This document shows positions 18,318 through 26,838 of a stretch of 64,000 nucleotides of DNA, in pieces. The DNA comes from Bacteroidales bacterium (GTDB lineage: Bacteria; Bacteroidota; Bacteroidia; Bacteroidales; UBA1715). The stretch's first letter is position 1. Every line of letters begins with the position of its first letter. The translations under genes were made by a program, and so were the position numbers. Below the pieces are notes generated by a model. It had not been told where the DNA came from, did no database searches, and worked only from the letters and a program-made list of their open reading frames with translations. The stretch spans positions 18,475-82,474 of the forward strand of contig JAKSUA010000010.1 of NCBI GenBank assembly GCA_024409235.1, written 5' to 3'.

Positions 18318-20036
18318 TTATTTCAATTTTTCAATTTCACTATAAACGAAATCGGTCAAATTTTTCACATAATCATACGAAAATGAAAATTCAATACCTG
18401 CAGCCTTGTATATTTCAGGAATAGATTTCGTATAACCTAATTTCATAAATGCTTCGTAATGTTTCAATGCCTTTTGAGGATTCTCCTTATACTGTTTCCA
18501 CATTGCAATTGCACCTAATTGAGCAAAACCATATTCAATATAATAAAATGGAACCTCAAATATGTGAAGTTGCTTTTGCCATGTGCATCTGCGGATATTT
18601 TCCAAACCATCCCATTCCACACCATTAGAACCTTCAAATTCTTTTAGGATTTTCACCCATTCTTCTTCCCTTTCATTTGCGCTATGAGTTGGATTTTCAT
18701 ATAACCAATGTTGGAATTTATCTACAATAGCAATCCATGGAAGAACACTTAAAACACCTTCTAGCTGAGATTTTTTTGCACGTTTTAAATCTGCTTCATC
18801 AGGGAAGAAAACATGCCAATGTTCCATGGAAATCAATTCCATACTCATTGAAGCAAGTTCGGCAACTTCCGAAGGCAAATCCTTAAAATCAACCAATGGA
18901 AGATCAGCTGAAATTATGGAATGAATAGCATGTCCACCTTCATGAACAATCGTCTCCACGTCATGCAACGTACCTGCAGCGTTCATGAAAATAAAAGGAA
19001 CATTGCTTTCGTACAAAGGATTATTGTATCCGCCTGGAGCCTTTCCTATTCTTGATTCAAGATCCCAATAATTATTATCGGACAATAACTGTAAGCACTG
19101 TCCGTAGAATGGTTTTATTTCATTAAAACACGCTATTGCTTTCTGTTTGAAATCATTGCTGTTTTCAAATGGTTTCAACGGAGCTTTTTGATCTGGATCA
19201 ACATCCATATCCCATGGACGAAGTTGATTCAGTTGTAGCTTTTCTTTTCGTTCCTGATTTAATTTAGAAAGAACAGGAGGAACAGATCTTTGTATAGCTG
19301 AATGAAAAGCAAAACAATCTTCTTTTGTATAATCGAATCTACAAAGACTTTGGAATTTATAATCTCTAAAATTCTCAAATCCAGCATTTTTTGCAACCTG
19401 ATGACGTTTTCCAATCATCTTGGATAAATTGTCATTTAAAGATTTTTCATCCTGCAGACGTCTGTTTTGAATCATTTTATAGACAGTTTCACGAACCGAT
19501 CTATCTGTTTTTTTCAAATAAACAGCCGCTTGCTGCAATGTCTTTGTTCCCTCAAATTCTATTGTCATTTGAGAAGTAATGTTGCCGTACTCCTGCTCCA
19601 TTGTCTGCAAATCCGCAATTAACGGAACATTTTCTTCGCGGAACAAAGCTTCGCGCTGCTGCATAGCACGTTTCATTATGCAGTAGTCACCTTCAAGTTG
19701 TTGGAAATATTCACTTGAAAGGCATTTTTTATCCAATAGATTTGAGTTCTTCTGAATTTCAGGATCAATTTCGGTAACAAATACATTGAATGAATCCCTC
19801 AATTCGGAGTTAGACGTATCACAGGTCATTTTTATGTAACGCCATGACATATCTTCTTCCAAAACAGCTTCCAATTCACTTCTAAATGCAAGAAATTGCT
19901 TTATTGCATCAGACGAGTCTATGTTGAAAGCCAACAACTGCTCAAAATACGGACGTACATCGTCCCATGAATTAATCTGTAACTCAGAAGAAACGAATTT
20001 TCTTTTTTGTTTTGCCTGATTCAACAAACTACTCAT
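18318..20036 (-). CDS. M3 family oligoendopeptidase (PepF-like)
   Basis: The start is the ATG at 20036 (MSSLLNQAKQKRKF), giving 572 residues. The zinc motif is His365-Glu366-x-x-His369 in TIVHEGGHAIHS, with Glu390 in LPSEVAELASM as third ligand. PGGYNN, and the C-terminal FYYIEYGFAQLGA segment, are typical of the M3 oligoendopeptidase F group. It cleaves short peptides in the cytoplasm; no signal peptide is present. The first eight bases overlap the end of the DUF5606 gene in a different frame, so translation is probably coupled. The length is near the family norm of 560-600. Confidence 0.93.
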   Translation of the reverse strand: MSSLLNQAKQKRKFVSSELQINSWDDVRPYFEQLLAFNIDSSDAIKQFLAFRSELEAVLEEDMSWRYIKMTCDTSNSELRDSFNVFVTEIDPEIQKNSNLLDKKCLSSEYFQQLEGDYCIMKRAMQQREALFREENVPLIADLQTMEQEYGNITSQMTIEFEGTKTLQQAAVYLKKTDRSVRETVYKMIQNRRLQDEKSLNDNLSKMIGKRHQVAKNAGFENFRDYKFQSLCRFDYTKEDCFAFHSAIQRSVPPVLSKLNQERKEKLQLNQLRPWDMDVDPDQKAPLKPFENSNDFKQKAIACFNEIKPFYGQCLQLLSDNNYWDLESRIGKAPGGYNNPLYESNVPFIFMNAAGTLHDVETIVHEGGHAIHSIISADLPLVDFKDLPSEVAELASMSMELISMEHWHVFFPDEADLKRAKKSQLEGVLSVLPWIAIVDKFQHWLYENPTHSANEREEEWVKILKEFEGSNGVEWDGLENIRRCTWQKQLHIFEVPFYYIEYGFAQLGAIAMWKQYKENPQKALKHYEAFMKLGYTKSIPEIYKAAGIEFSFSYDYVKNLTDFVYSEIEKLK

Positions 20037-20529
20037 CTTTTTTAGCAGCTTTTTTTGTTGTTGTTTTTTTAGGTTTAGCTTCAGCTTTTTCCTCAGTTTT
20101 CTTTGCTTTTGTTTCTTTTGCTTGCTTAGCTTCTTTCTTTTCTTCCTCAAATTGTAACAAATTTTGAGACAACAAAACATTATACCAATTCAAGACTTTC
20201 TTCATATCAGAAACATAAACACGGTCCTTGTCGTATTCAGGTAAAACATCACTGAAATATTCTTTAATATCTTCGTTAGATGATTTCGAAGTAACAGAAG
20301 TTTGACCTTTATTCTCCATTTTATAAATTTTCTCAAAAATCTGAGACAATGGAACTTCCTCATCTTCTGTGAAAATTGCAATATCTTCCAATGCACTTAC
20401 TTTCGATGTAAAATACACTGGCATTTTCTGATGTGTTTCCAATGATTCAACAATAATACTTTTTGAAGATTGAGCAACAAGTTTAAATAAACCTGAATGT
20501 CCTGAAATTGATAAAATGTCTTTTAACAT
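20029..20529 (-). CDS. DUF5606 domain protein with lysine-rich tail
   Basis: The product has 166 residues. The N-terminal 70 residues (MLKDILSISGHSGLFKLVAQ ... VSALEDIAIFTEDEEVPLS) match the Bacteroidota-specific DUF5606 domain as I remember it. A middle helical part follows (SNEDIKEYFSDVLPEYDKDRVY, VLNWYNVLL). The last 40 residues are a low-complexity tail of Lys, Ala, Glu and Thr ending KPKKTTTKKAAKKDE, with a resemblance to histone H1-like tails that could bind nucleic acid or simply be disordered. No signal peptide. It lies 22 bases after djlA and overlaps the M3 peptidase start. Molecular function is unknown. Confidence 0.85.
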   Translation of the reverse strand: MLKDILSISGHSGLFKLVAQSSKSIIVESLETHQKMPVYFTSKVSALEDIAIFTEDEEVPLSQIFEKIYKMENKGQTSVTSKSSNEDIKEYFSDVLPEYDKDRVYVSDMKKVLNWYNVLLSQNLLQFEEEKKEAKQAKETKAKKTEEKAEAKPKKTTTKKAAKKDE

Positions 20530-20551
20530 AACGTATGTTTTTTATAGTGAA

Positions 20552-21304
20552 TTAATTGAAATTTCGTTGTTTTTTAATCTTTTCGTAAGCTTCGTTAATT
20601 TTCTTAAATTTCTCTGTTGCAGATTTCTGTACATCTTCGCCAAGATGACTTACCTTATCTGGATGATATTTTATAGCCATTTTCTTATAGGCCTTCTTAA
20701 CTTCTTCGTCCGTTGCAGCCGACGTGATTTCCAACATCTGATATGCACTTTCCAAATCATCGTAGAATGTTGCTTTTATTGACTGTGTATCAGCTGAAGA
20801 TATTCCTAATCCTTTTGCTATAGTTCCTATTACATCTATTTCATTTTGATCTATAACACCATCACTTTGAGCTACTTGATATAACACATGAAGTAATTCC
20901 AAACGTGAAGCATACTGCATATTTTGCTTAATCTGCAAGCACACTTGTTGTAGAGGAATTTCTTTTTGTAAAATATCGCGTAAAGCATGAAGTAACTGCG
21001 TTGCTTTAGTTTCTCCAAAAGAAGCTAAAAGATATCGTTTCACATATTCTAATTCGGATTTTTTCACAATGCCGTCTGCTTTCATCACAGCAGCAATCAA
21101 AACCAAAAGTGAACTATAGAAATCGTTCTGCGACATTCGTTGTTGCTGTTGGAACGAATTTTCACCAAAATGCGAAGCATTGGAAGAACTTGTAACTTCC
21201 ACGCTGTCAAACAACGAACCAATGGCACCACCAATCAAAGCTCCGATGATTCCACCTGTTGCAAATCCAATTCCTGCCCCTATCAAACGACCTAAACGAA
21301 CCAT
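20552..21304 (-). CDS. djlA: TerB/DnaJ-domain co-chaperone (DjlA-like)
   Basis: The 250-residue protein has a glycine-rich hydrophobic N-terminus ([20 protein letters not shown]), a TerB-like helical domain at about 55-175 ([17 protein letters not shown] and [17 protein letters not shown] are its paired acidic segments), and a C-terminal J domain with His214-Pro215-Asp216 in [11 protein letters not shown]. This order is that of DjlA, a membrane-associated DnaK co-chaperone. The J domain stimulates DnaK ATPase. The gene starts one base after the coaE stop codon, so it belongs to the ybbR-coaE transcription unit. Confidence 0.88.
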   Translation of the reverse strand: MVRLGRLIGAGIGFATGGIIGALIGGAIGSLFDSVEVTSSSNASHFGENSFQQQQRMSQNDFYSSLLVLIAAVMKADGIVKKSELEYVKRYLLASFGETKATQLLHALRDILQKEIPLQQVCLQIKQNMQYASRLELLHVLYQVAQSDGVIDQNEIDVIGTIAKGLGISSADTQSIKATFYDDLESAYQMLEITSAATDEEVKKAYKKMAIKYHPDKVSHLGEDVQKSATEKFKKINEAYEKIKKQRNFN

Positions 21305-21305
21305 T

Positions 21306-21884
21306 TTAATTCATTAAAGCATTATAAACCTTTATAACTTGAGGAATTACAAATGTATTATTATTTTCAATAATAAAATCGGCATTCCTCAAAGCTTTTT
21401 CAACCGATATTTGTTTATTTATTCTTTTTAAAACGCTTTCTGCATTACAATTATCTCTTTGCATTACTCTTTGTATGCGGATTTCATCCGGTGCTGTAAC
21501 AGCAATTGATTTGTCAAAAAGCTGATACATATCGGTTTCGTACAGCAATGCTGTTTCCATTATTGTACATTTTGCACGCTGCCTATCACTCCATTTCTTG
21601 TAATCAAGCCACACTTGAGGATGAACAATTGCATTTACTTTTTCACACAACGAAGTATCTGAAAATATAGCTTCAGCCATTATTTCTTTCTGCAAAACGC
21701 CGTCTTTATATACCTGTTCTCCAATAAGACTTTTTAACGAACTTATAATTTCATTGTTGGAATTCATCAATATTTTCGCCTTGCTGTCACTGTCATAAAC
21801 AGGAATTCCCATACAAGAAAAAACTCTTGACACAACACTTTTGCCACAACCTATCCCTCCTGTTAAAGCAACGTATTTAGTCAT
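21306..21884 (-). CDS. coaE: Dephospho-CoA kinase
   Basis: The product has 192 residues. The P-loop is [10 protein letters not shown] (residues 7-16), followed by the nucleotide-monophosphate-kinase-type VYDSDSKAK segment where the conserved Asp sits. The lid region contains RVMQRDN. It phosphorylates dephospho-CoA at the 3'-hydroxyl of ribose, the last step of coenzyme A synthesis, in the cytoplasm. The start overlaps the ybbR gene by 8 bases. The ybbR-coaE order is common in Bacteroidales. Normal family length. Confidence 0.96.
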   Translation of the reverse strand: MTKYVALTGGIGCGKSVVSRVFSCMGIPVYDSDSKAKILMNSNNEIISSLKSLIGEQVYKDGVLQKEIMAEAIFSDTSLCEKVNAIVHPQVWLDYKKWSDRQRAKCTIMETALLYETDMYQLFDKSIAVTAPDEIRIQRVMQRDNCNAESVLKRINKQISVEKALRNADFIIENNNTFVIPQVIKVYNALMN

Positions 21885-22845
21885 TATTTTCGATAAGATT
21901 TGTTATAAATTCATTATTTACAGGATTCTGATTTACAATCCTCACATAATCAGGATAACGAACAATTTCAACAGGAACCAATCCTTTTGACGTTCTTTTT
22001 TCATAATCAACAACAGCCTCAAAGTCAGACGAATAATATGATTGTACTTTACTCATTCCTACAAGGAATTTAATAAAGACTTTATCTGTCATCAAATCTA
22101 TTGCAATATCATTTGGGACATTTACCAATTTTATTGGAATAGAAACACTTTGTTCTGTAAATTTTTCAATCTCACCAATAATTTGCACGCTTTCTGCACT
22201 TAAATCAACCGAAGGTATCTTTATTAACGGAACACTTTCTGAAAACGACTCCTTCAGGCGTTTCTTTTCTAGTTTTTCCGCATAAATACCTGTAATTGTA
22301 TCAATAGATTTTTTAGCACCATATACAGTAACAGAATCCGGTTTTATAACAATTTCACCATCTAATTCATATTGCTGTTCGAATGAAAGCGAAATATTTG
22401 TTTTTACAGGAACACGTTTTGAATTTACCTTATCAAACATGAACTCTATCTCCGAAGGATAAACATCTATAACCTTTAGAGGATCATTCAATACAGATGT
22501 TACTTGCGGATCTTTTGTTGACAGGTACGAATGGTCGGAATAAATAGTTTTTCCTACATCAATTTTCACTTCTTTCTTTCCAAACAGATAATGTCCTAGT
22601 ACTCCCCAGCCAGTTCCTTCAACTGTAATGGTTATTTTTCGAGGTACATCCGTAATTAACACTACTGATTTTGGGGTATTTTCATACAGCACCGGAAATT
22701 CCAACTGCACTTCATACGTTTTCCCCATTTCTCTTGTAAACCAAAGAATTGAAGAAAGTATAAAGCACAAAATAAAAGGCATAGACCTTTTCAACTTCTT
22801 TGAAAAGAGTAAATATTTCTGACTATATGTTTTTTCCGTTTTCAC
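21877..22845 (-). CDS. YbbR-domain membrane protein (CdaR-like)
   Basis: The product has 322 residues: a single membrane helix at about 20-36 (SMPFILCFILSSILWF), then a periplasmic region with YbbR repeats (EGTGWGVLGHYLFGKKEV and KPDSVTVYGAKKSIDTITGI mark two of them). CdaR in Firmicutes regulates the diadenylate cyclase CdaA. In Bacteroidota the protein is widespread next to coaE and yajC but no cyclase is present in this window, so a c-di-AMP role is not supported here. A terminator hairpin lies immediately upstream of the start, between it and yajC. Confidence 0.87.
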   Translation of the reverse strand: MKTEKTYSQKYLLFSKKLKRSMPFILCFILSSILWFTREMGKTYEVQLEFPVLYENTPKSVVLITDVPRKITITVEGTGWGVLGHYLFGKKEVKIDVGKTIYSDHSYLSTKDPQVTSVLNDPLKVIDVYPSEIEFMFDKVNSKRVPVKTNISLSFEQQYELDGEIVIKPDSVTVYGAKKSIDTITGIYAEKLEKKRLKESFSESVPLIKIPSVDLSAESVQIIGEIEKFTEQSVSIPIKLVNVPNDIAIDLMTDKVFIKFLVGMSKVQSYYSSDFEAVVDYEKRTSKGLVPVEIVRYPDYVRIVNQNPVNNEFITNLIENND

Positions 22846-22851
22846 ATTGTA

Positions 22852-22888
22852 AAAATAAAAAAGGTTGACGAATAATCATCAACCTTTT
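22852..22888 (-). terminator. Intrinsic terminator or attenuator between yajC and ybbR
   Basis: Read on the minus strand, a 10-bp stem AAAAGGTTGA/TCAACCTTTT (22879-22888 with 22859-22868) with a 10-base loop is followed by a T-rich tract reaching 22852. It ends only 7 bases before the ybbR ATG at 22845, an unusually close position. Confidence 0.75.
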
Positions 22889-22910
22889 CATATAAAATCA
22901 GTTTTTAGTC

Positions 22911-23225
22911 TTATTTCTTCTGATCAACCAATGCAGCTTGATCCTGTAATAAGGCCGCCTTGCTTATTTTGATCACAACATCTTTTGAAATTTCTAACAT
23001 TACAGTGTTATCTCCTTTTATTTCAATGATTTTACCATAAACACCACCGATAGTAACAACTGAGTCACCTTTTTGTAATCCATCACGGAATTTTTGTTCT
23101 TCTTTTTGTTTTTTCATTTGTGGACGAATCATGAAAAAGAAGAAAATTACCATAATTCCAACCAACAACAATAAACTCCCAATACCATTTTGTTCTGGAT
23201 AAGCTTGTAATAAAATCTGTAACAT
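22911..23225 (-). CDS. yajC: Sec translocon accessory subunit YajC
   Basis: The product has 104 residues: one N-terminal membrane helix at about 15-37 (GIGSLLLLVGIMVIFFFFMI), then the hallmark RPQMKKQKEEQKFRDGLQKG and a small soluble domain with GDSVVTIGGVYGKI. YajC associates with SecDF and the SecYEG channel at the inner membrane. The consensus length is about 100. It has its own promoter element at 23249-23256 and is followed by a terminator. Confidence 0.95.
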   Translation of the reverse strand: MLQILLQAYPEQNGIGSLLLLVGIMVIFFFFMIRPQMKKQKEEQKFRDGLQKGDSVVTIGGVYGKIIEIKGDNTVMLEISKDVVIKISKAALLQDQAALVDQKK

Positions 23226-23248
23226 ATTTTTTCTATTTAAATTTTATG

Positions 23249-23256
23249 CAAAATTA
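23249..23256 (-). promoter_or_regulatory. -7 promoter element for yajC
   Basis: The minus strand reads TAATTTTG, 23 bases before the yajC ATG at 23225. It sits in the 89-base gap after the DUF1573 gene, so yajC can be expressed separately from nusB. Confidence 0.5.
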
Positions 23257-23314
23257 TATCTTTCGTATTAATACCAATCTTTTTATAGACCAAATGCAGA
23301 AAAAAACATTCTAA

Positions 23315-23731
23315 TTATTCCCCTACAACCTGCGCTGTGAACTGCAACAGATTTCGAGAAGGTATTGTGTTAGAATAAACAGCGACCTGTTTTGTTTTGT
23401 TTCCAAGGCTTTGATGCTGTGTGTCGAACTTCACACGAATCTTGCCTCTTTCTCCTGGTTTTACAGGCTCTTTCGTCCATTCTGGCGTTGTACAGCCACA
23501 AGATGGGTCAACTTCATCAATAATTAAATCGATATTTCCGGTATTTGTAAAGAAATACGTATGTTCAACAATCTGTCCCTTCACAATTTCGCCAAAGGAA
23601 TAGGTTTTTTTATCAAATTCTATCGAAGTTACCGTGTCTGTAATATTGTTATCTGCAGTATTCGTTGAATTTGAATGGCAGGCACTTGCGAAAAAAAGTG
23701 CAATAGGAATTATCCAAGCAATACGTCTCAT
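23315..23731 (-). CDS. DUF1573 lipoprotein
   Basis: The product has 138 residues with a lipoprotein signal: a hydrophobic segment then FASAC, Cys18 being the probable lipid attachment site. The mature part is a DUF1573 immunoglobulin-like domain with the typical EHTYFFTNTGNIDLIIDEV and SCGCTTPEW segments. The family is abundant in Bacteroidota and its function is not established. The start overlaps the nusB stop by 4 bases, so translation is coupled to nusB. Confidence 0.9.
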   Translation of the reverse strand: MRRIAWIIPIALFFASACHSNSTNTADNNITDTVTSIEFDKKTYSFGEIVKGQIVEHTYFFTNTGNIDLIIDEVDPSCGCTTPEWTKEPVKPGERGKIRVKFDTQHQSLGNKTKQVAVYSNTIPSRNLLQFTAQVVGE

Positions 23732-24693
23732 TGTTTTTCTATTAAACCGCGGCCAACTTTCTTAATTTTTCCTTCGTTTTTAAGCTCTTCAGCCACTTTA
23801 TACATGATTCCGTTTACGAACTGACCACTGTTAGCCGTGCTATACCATTTTGCCAATTCTATATATTCGTTCATTGAAACAGGAATTGGAATTTCTTTAA
23901 ATGTTATCATTTCCGTAATTGCCAACTGCATGATAATCACATCAATCTCTGCAACACGTTCCATTTTCCAGTTCTTTAAACTTTTCTCAATGTAAGGATT
24001 GATTTCATTCCACTGATTAACTGCTTTTGTGAATAAAGTATAACCAAAATCATGAGTTGAAGCATCAGCAAACATTGGAAGAATTTCTCCTCCATTTTCA
24101 TTAGTTTCTGAAAATCCTTTTATGGTTTTTTCTACCATAGAAACCACATTATCAACATCATCGTTCCAGAAAATGGAATTTTCTTCAAATGAATCAAATA
24201 AAGACTCTGTTTCAGCAACAATGTTCAACAAAATGGTTCTGACAAAATTCTTATCAGCAGCATAAGAATCTTCTGCGGCTAAATATTCGTCATATAGTTC
24301 AGAAGAAACTATCGTGTTAAAAATCTCTTTAAAAGCAACTTTATAAGATTCTATAGAAAGTTTCTCATTAGTTATTATAGATACAAAATCAGGATTATCC
24401 TCTAATTGTTTCAAAACACGGTTTGATGCAAATTTTTCAAGACGTTTCCAAGCAGCTTCGTCTTTTATCTGTCTTTCCTGAATCTGCGAAATACGAAATT
24501 CAGCATAACTACGTAATTCTGAAAGGATTAACAAAAATGTCAAATACTGTTCGTATGATTTTTTCAAACTAAATTCCAATTCTTTATAGAAAACTTTAAA
24601 GTCTGGATTTTCTTCTTTTTTATACGCATACAAAGTTTGCAGAACTTTAATTCTAATAAGATGCCTGCCAATCATACTAATCTTACGATCCAT
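23728..24693 (-). CDS. nusB: Transcription antitermination factor NusB (long Bacteroidota form)
   Basis: The product has 321 residues, about twice the E. coli length, which is usual in Bacteroidota. The NusB RNA-binding domain is C-terminal (about 200-310: NGGEILPMFADAST..., ERVAEIDVIIMQLAITEM and EYIELAKWYSTANSGQFVNGIM). The N-terminal RIKVLQTLYAYKKEE segment is the family's usual beginning. I keep the ATG at 24693 because the -7 element at 24719-24726 fits a short leader; ATG 24675 (MIGRHLIRIKV) is also possible. NusB binds the boxA of rRNA leaders with NusE (S10) to support antitermination. Confidence 0.93.
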   Translation of the reverse strand: MDRKISMIGRHLIRIKVLQTLYAYKKEENPDFKVFYKELEFSLKKSYEQYLTFLLILSELRSYAEFRISQIQERQIKDEAAWKRLEKFASNRVLKQLEDNPDFVSIITNEKLSIESYKVAFKEIFNTIVSSELYDEYLAAEDSYAADKNFVRTILLNIVAETESLFDSFEENSIFWNDDVDNVVSMVEKTIKGFSETNENGGEILPMFADASTHDFGYTLFTKAVNQWNEINPYIEKSLKNWKMERVAEIDVIIMQLAITEMITFKEIPIPVSMNEYIELAKWYSTANSGQFVNGIMYKVAEELKNEGKIKKVGRGLIEKQ

Positions 24694-24718
24694 AACTCAA
24701 TGACCATTTTGTTTGTTG

Positions 24719-24726
24719 CAAAAATA
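24719..24726 (-). promoter_or_regulatory. -7 promoter element for nusB
   Basis: The minus strand reads TATTTTTG, a consensus match 25 bases before the ATG at 24693. Confidence 0.5.
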
Positions 24727-24828
24727 TATAAAGTTTAGAACTTCACATAGAATTGTCTTCAAAAAAGCAACATTTACTTTTTTCACATTTTAATATACTT
24801 TTCAACAATACAATAAAATTTGACTTTT

Positions 24829-24863
24829 TTTGTTTCAACAAGAGTATGAAATTTGTAATTTCG
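24829..24863 (+). promoter_or_regulatory. Probable promoter of the moxR-bat A/B operon
   Basis: A TTTG (24829-24832) lies 23 bases before TAATTTCG (24856-24863), which differs from TAnnTTTG at one position. The ATG is 33 bases further. Spacing fits the Bacteroidota -33/-7 arrangement. The rest of the 203-base nusB/moxR gap is AT-rich and shows nothing else. Confidence 0.45.
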
Positions 24864-24896
24864 GTCGATTTTTAAAAAGAACATAAAAACAGCTCT

Positions 24897-25913
24897 ATGA
24901 ACGATAATTCTATAGCAAATGGCGGTCACGTTGATATTATGGAACTCAACAACCGTATTCAGCAAGAAAGTGCATTTGTGGATTTGATTTCCCACGAGAT
25001 GCAGAAAGTTATAGTTGGTCAGAAGGATTTAATTGAAGGTTTGCTAATCGGCTTGCTTTCCAATGGCAACATTCTATTGGAAGGTGTTCCAGGATTAGCA
25101 AAAACACTCGCCATCAACACATTAGCAAAAACTCTTGATGCTTCATTCAGCCGTATTCAGTTCACCCCGGATTTATTACCAGCAGACTTGTTGGGAACTA
25201 TGATTTACAGCCAGAAGAAAGAAGATTTTGAAGTAAAAAAAGGTCCGATTTTCGCTAATTTCATTCTTGCAGACGAAATTAACCGTGCACCTTCAAAAGT
25301 TCAGAGTGCATTGCTCGAAGCCATGCAGGAACGCCAGGTTACAATTGGTCCGAATACCTACAAGTTAGAAGAACCTTTTCTTGTTATGGCAACTCAAAAT
25401 CCAATTGAACAAGAAGGAACATATCCTCTTCCCGAAGCACAAGTTGACCGCTTTATGTTAAAAATAATCGTAGGTTATCCTAAAAAAGAAGAGGAACAAA
25501 CGATTATACGCCAAAACCTTCAGAAAATATTCCCTGTGGCAAATCAAGTAGTTTCTACAGAGGCAATTATTAAAGCACGACGAATTGTATCTGAAGTGTA
25601 TATGGACGAAAAAATCGAGAAATACATCGTAGATATAATTTTTGCTACACGATTCCCTGAACAGTACAAATTAAGTGATTTAAAGCCTTTGATCAGCTTT
25701 GGTTGTTCACCTCGTGCAGGAATAAGCCTTGCAAAAGCAGCAAAAGCCTATGCATTCATAAAACGTCGCGGTTATGTGATTCCAGAGGACATTCGTGCAG
25801 TATGCCATTCCGTTCTTCGTCATAGAATTGGTTTGACTTATGAAGCCGAAGCAGAAAATGTTTCAACAGAGGACATCATTACTAAGATTGTAAATGCTGT
25901 TGACGTTCCATAA
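24897..25913 (+). CDS. moxR: MoxR family AAA+ ATPase
   Basis: The product has 338 residues. The Walker A motif is GVPGLAKT (63-70), Walker B is FILADEINRA with Asp126-Glu127, and the sensor region is MATQNPIEQEGTYPLPEAQVDRF. The C-terminal lid is typical (HRIGLTYEAEAENVS). MoxR ATPases work with VWA-domain proteins as chaperone-like complexes. It is the first gene of the operon with DUF58, batA and batB, the classical partners. A 56-base gap containing a palindrome separates it from DUF58, larger than the other junctions in this operon. Confidence 0.95.
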   Translation: MNDNSIANGGHVDIMELNNRIQQESAFVDLISHEMQKVIVGQKDLIEGLLIGLLSNGNILLEGVPGLAKTLAINTLAKTLDASFSRIQFTPDLLPADLLGTMIYSQKKEDFEVKKGPIFANFILADEINRAPSKVQSALLEAMQERQVTIGPNTYKLEEPFLVMATQNPIEQEGTYPLPEAQVDRFMLKIIVGYPKKEEEQTIIRQNLQKIFPVANQVVSTEAIIKARRIVSEVYMDEKIEKYIVDIIFATRFPEQYKLSDLKPLISFGCSPRAGISLAKAAKAYAFIKRRGYVIPEDIRAVCHSVLRHRIGLTYEAEAENVSTEDIITKIVNAVDVP

Positions 25914-25934
25914 CAAACGATTTGTAATATGTAA

Positions 25935-25953
25935 GGGCGTATCGCATACGCCC
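25935..25953. repeat. REP-like palindrome between moxR and the DUF58 gene
   Basis: GGGCGTAT, a CGC spacer and ATACGCCC form a perfect 8-bp stem with a 3-base loop. The GC content (about 60%) contrasts with the AT-rich surroundings. It is one copy only in this window. The form matches short extragenic palindromes of the GGGCG...CGCCC type found dispersed in many genomes; that it is such an element is inference. Confidence 0.6.
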
Positions 25954-25969
25954 AAAAAGCGATAATACA

Positions 25970-26836
25970 TTGGAAGCAAGCGAATTACTAAAGAAAGTCA
26001 GAAAAATTGAGATTAAAACTCGTGGTCTGTCGCAAAATATCTTTGCGGGAGAATACCATAGTTTATTCAAAGGACATGGTATGGCTTTTAGCGAAGTTCG
26101 TGAATATCAGTATGGCGACGCAATCCGTGATATTGACTGGAATGTCACTGCAAGATTAAACAAACCGTACGTTAAAGTATTTGAAGAAGAGAGAGAACTT
26201 ACAGTAATGCTACTCATTGATTTAAGTGGCTCGCAAGGATTAGGTTCGCGTGCAAGAATCAAAAGGGAAACTATTACTGAAATTGCAGCAACACTTTCGT
26301 TTTCAGCAATACTAAACAACGACAAAATCGGCGTACTCCTTTTTTCTGATAAAATAGAAAAATTGATTTTACCTCAGAAAGGACGGAAACATATTCTTAG
26401 AATAATTCGAGAATTGCTGGAATTTCAGCCTGAAAGTTCAGGAACAGACATTCCTCTTGCATTGGAATATTTTACAAACATGATTAAGCGTCGCTGTACA
26501 GCATTCCTAATATCAGATTTCAACGACCGTCATCCAATGAAAGATGCACTTTCTATTGCTAACCGAAAACATGATTTAGTTGCTATCCGCGTTTATGATC
26601 AACTTGAATCTAAACTACCAGACATCGGCTTAATTCGAGTATCTGATGTGGAAACTGGTCAAGAAAAATGGCTGGACACAAGCAGCAAAAAAGTACAACA
26701 AGCTTTTCAGGACAATTATGCCGAACGAATCATTGACTTAGAAGACACATTCACAAAATCCGGCGTTGAACACGTACACATAAAAAGTGACGAAGACTAT
26801 GTAAAATCATTGATGACACTGTTTAAGAAACGTTGA
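25970..26836 (+). CDS. DUF58 domain protein (VWA-like, MoxR partner), TTG start
   Basis: The product has 288 residues starting at TTG 25970 (MEASELLKKVRKIEIKTRGLS). This start fits the family N-terminus exactly. The frame is open upstream to 25928 but contains no ATG, so TTG is the only plausible start. The DUF58 signature EYQYGDAIRDIDWNVTAR lies at 45-62, followed by a von Willebrand A-like domain in which LLIDLSGSQG replaces a full MIDAS motif (DLSGS). Cytoplasmic, no membrane segment. In Bacteroidota the gene always follows moxR in the Bat operon. It overlaps no neighbour; the next gene starts two bases after its stop. Confidence 0.9.
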   Translation: MEASELLKKVRKIEIKTRGLSQNIFAGEYHSLFKGHGMAFSEVREYQYGDAIRDIDWNVTARLNKPYVKVFEEERELTVMLLIDLSGSQGLGSRARIKRETITEIAATLSFSAILNNDKIGVLLFSDKIEKLILPQKGRKHILRIIRELLEFQPESSGTDIPLALEYFTNMIKRRCTAFLISDFNDRHPMKDALSIANRKHDLVAIRVYDQLESKLPDIGLIRVSDVETGQEKWLDTSSKKVQQAFQDNYAERIIDLEDTFTKSGVEHVHIKSDEDYVKSLMTLFKKR

Positions 26837-26838
26837 TA

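Noticed and set aside
20037..20180. Longer start of the M3 peptidase adding 48 Lys-rich residues
   Set aside because: The extension is the Lys-rich tail region of the overlapping DUF5606 gene read in another frame; the family N-terminus begins at the ATG at 20036.
21877..22845. c-di-AMP signalling role for the YbbR protein
   Set aside because: CdaR-like function needs a CdaA-type cyclase partner and none is present in the window; the domain alone does not establish it.
24694..24896. Largest gap (nusB/moxR) checked for tRNA or small RNA
   Set aside because: It holds only AT-rich promoter sequence; no cloverleaf arms, and no terminator with a stem inside it.
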